Source: an uncultured Haemophilus sp.
Lineage (GTDB): Bacteria; Pseudomonadota; Gammaproteobacteria; Enterobacterales; Pasteurellaceae
DNA: 10,623 nucleotides
Assembly (NCBI RefSeq): GCF_937976265.1
Contig: NZ_CALJRX010000323.1
Coordinates: 1-10,623, forward strand
Reading direction: 5' to 3'
Positions 6,039 to 10,623 of the stretch are shown in pieces. The notes beneath the pieces are model-generated. The model ran no database searches. It saw only the letters and a program-made list of their open reading frames with translations, and was not told the origin of the DNA. Made by a program: the position numbers and the translations under genes. How positions within the stretch are numbered: the stretch's first letter is position 1; each line of letters begins with the position of its first letter.

Positions 6039-7394
6039 ATGACTGATAAACTTATTGCTTCTATTGAAGCGGAAAGTGCGGTCATTGGTGCTCTCATTAT
6101 TGATAATGACAAATTTGATGAGATCGCAACTTTACTGCGCTCTGATGATTTTTATGTCTCAGCTCATAAAGTATTGTTTGAAGGTGTTAGCCATCTATTA
6201 ACACAAGGAAAACCCGCTGATATTTTAACTTTGGAGCAGTATTTCAAAGATAAAAAACTGATTGATCAGATAGGGGGATTAGCATACCTAGCAGAAGTTA
6301 TTCACAATACTCCTTCGGCATCAAATATCACTGCGTATGCTGAGATTATTTCTCGTTATAGCAAACAACGTCGTTTTTTGACCCTGGGCCAGTTTATTGT
6401 AACTGAAATGCAATCTTCAAAAGATGAAATTGAATTAACTTCTTTTGAGGAAAGTGTTGATAAGCAATATACCAATATTGTCATCGAACAAGAGACGGAT
6501 GGTGTTGCTGATCTTAATGCAAGTTTCGAGCGAATCCTTTCTCGCATGGAAACGTCCTCTATTAATGCCGATCCAGTTAGTGGAACACCAACAGGCATTA
6601 TTGAATTAGATAGAGCAACAACAGGCGGTCAACCAGGAGAACTTATCATTATTGCAGCTCGTCCAGCAATGGGTAAAACAACCTTTGCACAAACGATTGC
6701 CGCAAGTACGTTAGATAAATTTCCTGACAGCCCTATCCAATTTTACAGTCAAGAAATGCCCGCTGATCAACTATTAGAACGTTTTATGGCAATGCGCTCT
6801 CGCGTCAGCTTGCAATCTATTCGTCAAGCGACTGAGCTTGAAGAGGAAGAATGGACTCGCCTTGCTAATGCAATGGGGACAATTAAAAAAGACTGGAAAG
6901 GTCGTTTGTTAATTGATGATGAAGCTTCTTTAACACCTCATCGTTTACGCGCCAAAGTACGTAAAAACACTCGTCTATACGGCAAACCTAAAGCGATTTT
7001 CATTGATTATATCCAACTAATGAGAACTGGAAATAAAACTGAAAATCGCAATTTAGAACTTGCCGAAATATCCAATGATTTAAAGAAATTAGCCAAAGAA
7101 ACTGGATGCCCAATTTATGCATTATCTCAACTAAACCGAGGTTTAGAAAATCGAGCTAATAAGCGTCCAATCAATGCCGACTTACGTGACTCCGGCTCTC
7201 TTGAACAAGATGCTGATGTCATCATTCATCTTTATAGAGATGAAATCTATAACCCTGACACAGAAGATAAAGGCATTGCGGAAATCATCATTGGTAAACA
7301 GCGTAATGGCCCGTTAGCCACAGTAAAAACACTGTTTCAAGGTCAATACAGCATTTTTGAGAATTTAACGACACAGGATAGATATTATGAATAA
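6039..7394 (+). CDS. dnaB: ICE-encoded DnaB-type replicative helicase
   Basis: A 451-residue hexameric 5'-3' helicase related to chromosomal DnaB but element-borne. The DnaB N-terminal domain covers about residues 5-105 (EAESAVIGALIIDNDKFDEI and the ILTLEQYF region). A linker is followed by the RecA-like domain from about 175. Walker A is ARPAMGKTT (207-215), the catalytic glutamate is Glu239 in YSQEMP, Walker B is FIDYIQLM (321-328, Asp323), and Gln364 lies in SQLNRGLE. DLRDSGSLEQDADV (381-394) and GKQRNGP (419-425, arginine finger) complete the set. All catalytic residues are present, so it should be active. Its start follows AAGGAAGG and the parA stop by 1 nt. It overlaps the next gene by 8 nt. 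No helicase-loader gene is seen in the window, and the likely partner is the STY4528-type protein. Confidence 0.93.
   Translation: MTDKLIASIEAESAVIGALIIDNDKFDEIATLLRSDDFYVSAHKVLFEGVSHLLTQGKPADILTLEQYFKDKKLIDQIGGLAYLAEVIHNTPSASNITAYAEIISRYSKQRRFLTLGQFIVTEMQSSKDEIELTSFEESVDKQYTNIVIEQETDGVADLNASFERILSRMETSSINADPVSGTPTGIIELDRATTGGQPGELIIIAARPAMGKTTFAQTIAASTLDKFPDSPIQFYSQEMPADQLLERFMAMRSRVSLQSIRQATELEEEEWTRLANAMGTIKKDWKGRLLIDDEASLTPHRLRAKVRKNTRLYGKPKAIFIDYIQLMRTGNKTENRNLELAEISNDLKKLAKETGCPIYALSQLNRGLENRANKRPINADLRDSGSLEQDADVIIHLYRDEIYNPDTEDKGIAEIIIGKQRNGPLATVKTLFQGQYSIFENLTTQDRYYE
6074..6082 (+). repeat. DNA uptake signal sequence (USS) inside the ICE helicase gene
   Basis: Exact core AAGTGCGGT in the extended form AAAGTGCGGTCA. 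It encodes Glu-Ser-Ala-Val near the helicase N-terminus (residues 12-15). Confidence 0.88.
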
Positions 7395-9087
7395 TCCATT
7401 TATTGCTAAAAATAAAAAACAACAAAGTCAATTAGACGCGATTGCGAAAGGATTAAATGTTCAACCTATTAATAATCAGTCTGCTGCTTATCAAACAACA
7501 ACAGCAACACATTATCCTGCGCAATCTAAATACATTACCGTTACGTTAGATAAATTACGCCCTTATGAACACAACCCTCGTAAGACACGTAATCCTAACT
7601 TTGAAATGATTAAAGAGTCAATTCGTCGTCGTGGTCTTGATCATAAACCAAATATCACTCAACGACCTGGCGAACCTTTTTATATCATCGCTGACGGTGG
7701 GAATACTCGTATTCAAGCATTAAAAGAACTGTTTACAGAGACTCAAGATCAACGTTTTTGGTCTATTGAATGCTTATATAAACCTTGGAAAGGTGAAAGT
7801 GCTGATAGTGTAGAAGCGGAATTAGATTTGCTTATTGGTCATTTAATTGAAAATGATACCCGTGCAGACTTAACCTTTATTGAGAAAGCCTTAGGTATTC
7901 AGCAAGCCAAAGAATACTACGAGAAAAAGTTAGGAAAATCCCTTTCTTCTCGCGAGCTTTCAAGTGAGTTAGAACATGATGGATACATTATTGCTAATAC
8001 AACAGTAGCAAAAATGGAACGCTGTATTAATTTCCTATACCCATACATTCCTGATGTGCTATTTAATGGGCTGGGACATGCGCCAATTGATAAATTGCTT
8101 GCGATTCGTAATAACGCCTTAGCCATTTGGCAAAATTATCAATTTGAATTGGACATGTCCTTTGATGAAATTTGGGGACACAGCCTAGCTCGTTGTAATG
8201 ATGACCAACCGTTTCATATCAAAGTATTCCAAGACCATCTCATTGATGAAATGTCATCTATGTTAGGTGATCGTGTAAGTTATGAAGTCCTTTACCTTGA
8301 AATTGATCTCGATGAGCAAAAATTCAAGAAAATGGCGCAAAAACAACACGAAATACAACAAAGCGTACAAGAAAGCATCCAAGATGTTCAAGCGTTTAAT
8401 ACACCACAGCCACAAGAAACCGTATTAGATACATTATCTCAACCTAGTGTAGTCACTACTCCAAAAATGACTACTACTGAAAAAAAATCAATACCTGCGC
8501 CAGTATTAAAGCAAGCAAGTGTTGAAATTTCTCCTTCATTTGAGGATGAAGCAGATAATAAAACAGAGGATGAAGAGTTTGATGAAACTAATGCTAATTC
8601 AGAAGGGCTTTCTTTTGATTTTGCTAAAAATTTAACTCAACAATTTGGCATTACTCCAGGTATGAGCATCCAAGAACAACGTCAACAACGTGCGGAAGAA
8701 AATGGATTAAGCTTTGCTTGCGTAGGCCGTCAACCAGTTGATGATATTTGGAAAATTTATCCTGGTCGTCAGCATAAAGTAGAAGCTTATTCACTAGCAC
8801 TCGATATTGCGGAAAGTGTTGGATTAACTGACTACATTGAACATGTAGTAAAAGAGCCTGTTGATTACACTTACCGCGTAAAACCATTAGATAAAGATGT
8901 GAGCGGTGTAGCACAGATGTGTTATGACTTCTTAAATTTATTACAAACAGATGTGCACCCACAAACATCTTTCACCTTATTACCGGAATATTTACTCAAT
9001 ACTCAAGAAATTGATGATACCACGCTAGTTAAATTATTCCGTTTAATTCGCCTCGTTCGCTATATTCGTTCAGAAGGAGATGCATAA
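7387..9087 (+). CDS. parB: ParB-domain protein of the ICE partition system (PFGI-1 class)
   Basis: A 566-residue protein, about twice the size of a chromosomal ParB and typical of the ICE-specific ParB family. A ParB N-terminal domain spans about 48-170. VTLDKLRPYEHNPRK (52-66) is the first box, ADGGNTRIQAL (102-112) is in the position of the GERRxRA nucleotide-binding motif, and ENDTRADLTFIEKALG (155-170) matches the ENxxR box of ParB CTPases. A helix-turn-helix-like stretch follows (SSRELSSELEHDG to VAKMERCINFL, about 188-217). Residues 315-405 are Gln-, Thr- and Glu-rich and look disordered. A second ordered C-terminal part (about 408-566) is specific to this group. The ATG lies within the last codons of the helicase gene, so translation is probably coupled. 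Its DNA target site is not known; no classical parS was seen. Confidence 0.88.
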   Translation: MNNPFIAKNKKQQSQLDAIAKGLNVQPINNQSAAYQTTTATHYPAQSKYITVTLDKLRPYEHNPRKTRNPNFEMIKESIRRRGLDHKPNITQRPGEPFYIIADGGNTRIQALKELFTETQDQRFWSIECLYKPWKGESADSVEAELDLLIGHLIENDTRADLTFIEKALGIQQAKEYYEKKLGKSLSSRELSSELEHDGYIIANTTVAKMERCINFLYPYIPDVLFNGLGHAPIDKLLAIRNNALAIWQNYQFELDMSFDEIWGHSLARCNDDQPFHIKVFQDHLIDEMSSMLGDRVSYEVLYLEIDLDEQKFKKMAQKQHEIQQSVQESIQDVQAFNTPQPQETVLDTLSQPSVVTTPKMTTTEKKSIPAPVLKQASVEISPSFEDEADNKTEDEEFDETNANSEGLSFDFAKNLTQQFGITPGMSIQEQRQQRAEENGLSFACVGRQPVDDIWKIYPGRQHKVEAYSLALDIAESVGLTDYIEHVVKEPVDYTYRVKPLDKDVSGVAQMCYDFLNLLQTDVHPQTSFTLLPEYLLNTQEIDDTTLVKLFRLIRLVRYIRSEGDA

Positions 9088-9638
9088 TGAGCATGTTCAG
9101 CAATTTAAACCAAGTGGTATTGAATGAGATTTTGGTTAATTTACAAGAAGGCAATATCAATGTTTGCCGGAACTATGGTTTCTCAAAACAAGAATTGCAA
9201 GAAATTGAAAAACTCAGCACAGAGGAAGTTTATGAACTGGCTAACACCAAAGCTCCCTTTGCCAAAGTTGAAATTAATCACGATGCATTTTGGCGATTAG
9301 TGGCTCGAGTACGCATGTCGTCACAAGAACGTCGCCTTATTGATCGCGCATTAATGTTAGGCGCATCCATTCAAATGCTCAATTCCTACTTTGGCTTAAC
9401 TACCTCAAAAGTATCAGCTCGTCGTAGTTTACTTGGAAAACAAGAGCCAATGGGACGTAAGCCAGCTGCAACCGAAGAGGAAGAAAAATTAATTTGGGAC
9501 TTATGGCAAGAGCATAAAGGTGATGTTCAAACAATTGAATCAACAGAAGGACTAGAGCTGTTAATTTTAATTGCGGAAGAAACCGGTATTAATTTAACTG
9601 AAATTTGGAAACTTGTTAGCCGCTGGAATGCAGCTTAA
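9087..9638 (+). CDS. DUF2857-family ICE protein with a helix-turn-helix-like core
   Basis: A 183-residue soluble protein of unknown function, found in this position of SPI-7/ICEHin1056-type elements and fitting the DUF2857 family by context and sequence feel. The middle part (LIDRALMLGASIQMLNSYFGLTTSKVSARRSLLG, about 84-117) has the spacing of a helix-turn-helix, and GRKPAATEEEE (123-133) begins an acidic linker to a C-terminal helical region (134-183). No enzymatic motif, membrane segment or signal peptide is seen. The start codon shares its A with the parB stop (TAATG) behind a strong AAGGAGA 6 nt upstream, so it is translationally coupled. It is last in the operon and is followed by a long hairpin. 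A role in DNA binding or in regulating the module is an inference. Confidence 0.82.
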   Translation: MSMFSNLNQVVLNEILVNLQEGNINVCRNYGFSKQELQEIEKLSTEEVYELANTKAPFAKVEINHDAFWRLVARVRMSSQERRLIDRALMLGASIQMLNSYFGLTTSKVSARRSLLGKQEPMGRKPAATEEEEKLIWDLWQEHKGDVQTIESTEGLELLILIAEETGINLTEIWKLVSRWNAA

Positions 9639-9643
9639 AAAAC

Positions 9644-9684
9644 ATAACGCCCAACCTAGTGCGTTACGTTAAGTTGGGCGTTAT
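9644..9684. terminator. Perfect 12-bp hairpin after the DUF2857 gene, possible terminator or structured site
   Basis: ATAACGCCCAAC (9644-9655) pairs exactly with GTTGGGCGTTAT (9673-9684) around a 17-nt loop that itself contains GCGTTACGTTAA. On the plus strand the sequence after the stem (TCATATCG) is not T-rich, so it is an atypical terminator. On the minus strand it is followed by a TTTTTT tract. It may be a terminator or attenuator of the par operon, or a binding or origin structure; a terminator is only the default reading. Confidence 0.5.
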
Positions 9685-9699
9685 TCATATCGTTAGTAA

Positions 9700-9716
9700 G
9701 GAACTTGGGAAAGTTC
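9700..9716. promoter_or_regulatory. Candidate operator upstream of the replication gene
   Basis: GGAACTT (9700-9706) and AAGTTC (9711-9716) form an inverted repeat. GGAACT and AGTTC are the same half-site sequences as in the palindromes at 10382-10547, but arranged outside-in. Initiator autoregulation through iteron-like half-sites ahead of the rep gene is common in iteron plasmids; its use here is an inference. Confidence 0.35.
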
Positions 9717-9787
9717 ATTGGCTATTGTAAAGATGTTTAAGCACATTGCAACAATAAAAATGAAATATTCTCAGAGAGAATTAAATT

Positions 9788-10623
9788 ATGGAAACAAAAT
9801 TACAAGAGCATGGGTTGCTCTTTTTTGGCAACCAGCATGAAACAGTTCCAACCCGTTTGCTATTTGATCCTTATTTAACATCAAGAGCAAAATTGGCATG
9901 GCAACTTATAAAATACAAAGCAAGAGAATTTCAATCAGGCATGTTCCCATCATACGAAGTGCTTGCAAAATTACTTTCAGATAAACCTTATGATGAAGCA
10001 GAACTCTCGCGTAAGCTAGTTAGCCAAACGTTGTTATTACTTAGATTAACTCGTTGGCTAACACTTTGTGAAACTGTACGTAATGAGCAAGGTCAAGTAT
10101 TGGGTAATTTTTACATCCTTCATGATGAACCTATGCCAATCATTGATACGATTCAATTAAACCATGATTACATCGCACTCCTTGAAAAATCCATTCAGCA
10201 TCGAGATAACTTTGTGCGAGGTGTAGCAAACCATATTGTAGAAAACCTGCTCTCGGATAATACTCAGTGGCATTATATTTCTCACATTGACTGGATGCGA
10301 GCTCGCCTTCAAGACTATCAAAAACGTCCAAAAATGGATATTTCAGAGCAAGAAGAATCAACATTTATTCAAGAAAACTTACTAAGTTCCAATAAGGAAC
10401 TCAGTGAAAAAACAGGGGAACTCAGTAAAAATAACCTTAGTTCCAAAATGGAACTCAGTAAAATCAAACAGAGTTCCAAAAGGGAACTCAGTACCCAAAA
10501 TGATGATAAGTCATTGATTTCAGGCTTAGTTCCAAAAGGGAACTCAGGTTTTTCACAGTACAGTACAAGTACTAGTATTTATATAAATACGTACTGCACT
10601 GGTAATGCGGATGAAATTGACTG
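9788..10623 (+). CDS. STY4528-family replication protein of pathogenicity islands/ICEs (3' end beyond the window)
   Basis: The reading frame is open for 278 codons from ATG 9788 to the window edge with no stop, so it is partial. The N-terminal half matches the STY4528 family from SPI-7-type islands, annotated as island replication proteins. Family-like stretches are FFGNQHETVPTRLLFDPYLTS (split here as 12-25 and 26-32), FPSYEVLAKLLSD (53-65), the winged-helix-like segment LVSQTLLLLRLTRWLTL (77-93) and VLGNFYILHDEP (104-115). From about residue 185 the protein becomes polar and low in complexity, with the repeated peptide SS-x-x-ELS at 200, 219 and 229. This stretch is where the DNA palindromes lie, and it probably acts as a flexible linker. 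An AGAGAGA ribosome site precedes the ATG. Its likely role is origin recognition, with the element's DnaB as partner; this role is an inference from family naming and context. Confidence 0.85.
   Translation, partial: METKLQEHGLLFFGNQHETVPTRLLFDPYLTSRAKLAWQLIKYKAREFQSGMFPSYEVLAKLLSDKPYDEAELSRKLVSQTLLLLRLTRWLTLCETVRNEQGQVLGNFYILHDEPMPIIDTIQLNHDYIALLEKSIQHRDNFVRGVANHIVENLLSDNTQWHYISHIDWMRARLQDYQKRPKMDISEQEESTFIQENLLSSNKELSEKTGELSKNNLSSKMELSKIKQSSKRELSTQNDDKSLISGLVPKGNSGFSQYSTSTSIYINTYCTGNADEID
10382..10547. repeat. Four palindromic iterons plus a half-site inside the replication gene, candidate oriV
   Basis: Four copies of AGTTCC-N5-GGAACT are present. The cores lie at 10385-10401, 10439-10455, 10472-10488 and 10528-10544, with A-rich spacers AATAA, AAAAT, AAAAG and AAAAG. 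Each is followed by CAG, and three are preceded by CT, extending the palindrome to about 23 bp (from 10382, 10436, 10469 and 10525). A lone GGAACTCAGT half-site lies at 10417-10426. Copies 1-3 begin on a codon boundary, but copy 4 is shifted by two bases, so different amino acids are encoded by the same DNA. This points to conservation as DNA, as expected for initiator binding sites. Confidence 0.7.
10556..10596. repeat. AT-rich palindrome flanked by GTAC repeats, candidate unwinding region
   Basis: GTATTTATATAAATAC (10575-10590) is a perfect 16-bp palindrome made almost wholly of A and T. Upstream CAGTAC occurs at 10556-10561 and 10561-10566, with a further GTAC at 10569-10572. Downstream GTACTG (10591-10596) is the inverse of CAGTAC. 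It lies about 30 bp beyond the last iteron, the usual layout of an origin's melting region. Confidence 0.5.

Larger units (their letters stand above)
9639..9787 (+). other. Intergenic region between the par operon and the replication gene
   Basis: This 149-bp gap holds a 12-bp-stem hairpin (9644-9684), four CGTTA pentamers, an inverted GGAACT/AGTTC pair (9700-9716) and the leader of the next gene with an AGAGAGA ribosome site (about 9773-9779). A 35-codon reading frame beginning at the ATG at 9732 overlaps the next gene out of frame, has no ribosome site and is probably not translated. No convincing -35/-10 pair could be fixed. Confidence 0.6.
5126..10623 (+). mobile_element. Left end of an ICEHin1056/SPI-7-type integrative and conjugative element (partial)
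   Basis: Directly after tRNA-Leu is the conserved maintenance block of this ICE class: ParA, DnaB-like helicase, ParB-domain protein, DUF2857 protein and STY4528-type replication protein, all on the plus strand. This order is shared by SPI-7 of Salmonella Typhi, PFGI-1-like islands and ICEHin1056. The integrase, relaxase, conjugation apparatus and cargo are not in the window. No terminator is seen between tRNA-Leu and the first gene. An uptake signal sequence within the helicase gene suggests long residence in Pasteurellaceae. Confidence 0.88.

Noticed and set aside
9732..9839. Short 35-codon frame (ATG at 9732) overlapping the start of the replication gene
   Set aside because: It has no ribosome site and is out of frame with the replication gene, whose own ATG has one; likely chance.
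10140..10364. 74-codon minus-strand frame inside the replication gene
   Set aside because: The plus-strand frame is continuous and matches a known family; the antisense frame has no supporting signal.
10382..10547. Possibility that the repeated AGTTCC/GGAACT segment is a CRISPR array
   Set aside because: Units are 17-23-bp palindromes with irregular spacing in an open coding frame, with no uniform spacers or cas genes nearby.

Overview
The window is Pasteurellaceae DNA, most likely Haemophilus. Five exact copies of the Haemophilus uptake signal sequence (AAGTGCGGT) are present, base composition is AT-rich, and the chromosomal genes are typical of Haemophilus. The order mpl, metC, (peroxiredoxin), pgsA, tRNA-Gly, tRNA-Leu fits Haemophilus. 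From memory, H. influenzae Rd lacks a peroxiredoxin at this spot, so a relative such as H. parainfluenzae is possible; this is an inference.

Positions 1-5125 are ordinary chromosome. An initiator tRNA-Met is followed by a palindromic terminator. Three minus-strand genes come next: a small membrane protein, the murein-recycling ligase mpl and the methionine-pathway lyase metC. Diverging from metC on the plus strand are a 2-Cys peroxiredoxin and pgsA (phosphatidylglycerophosphate synthase), then a strong stable-RNA promoter driving tRNA-Gly(GCC) and tRNA-Leu(UAA). Each protein gene has its own recognisable intrinsic terminator, and two of these are built from uptake-signal or near-uptake-signal sequence.

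From the 3' end of tRNA-Leu to the end of the window is the left end of an integrative and conjugative element (ICE) of the SPI-7/PFGI-1/ICEHin1056 type, a family in which ICEHin1056 is known to use a tRNA-Leu gene as its site. The genes are the maintenance and replication module: parA, a DnaB-type replicative helicase, a large ParB-domain protein and a DUF2857 protein, in a tight, translationally coupled operon. After a 149-bp intergenic region with a strong hairpin comes the start of an STY4528-family replication protein that runs off the right edge. The integrase, conjugation genes and any cargo lie outside the window.

The most interesting signal is inside the 3' part of the visible STY4528-type gene (10382-10600). 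It holds four near-identical palindromes with arms AGTTCC and GGAACT around a 5-nt A-rich spacer, plus one half-site, followed by a 16-bp AT-rich palindrome and GTAC repeats. The fourth palindrome is read in a different codon frame from the first three, so the DNA rather than the peptide appears to be conserved. This looks like an iteron-type replication origin embedded in its own initiator gene, as in lambda O, with an element-encoded DnaB helicase close upstream.
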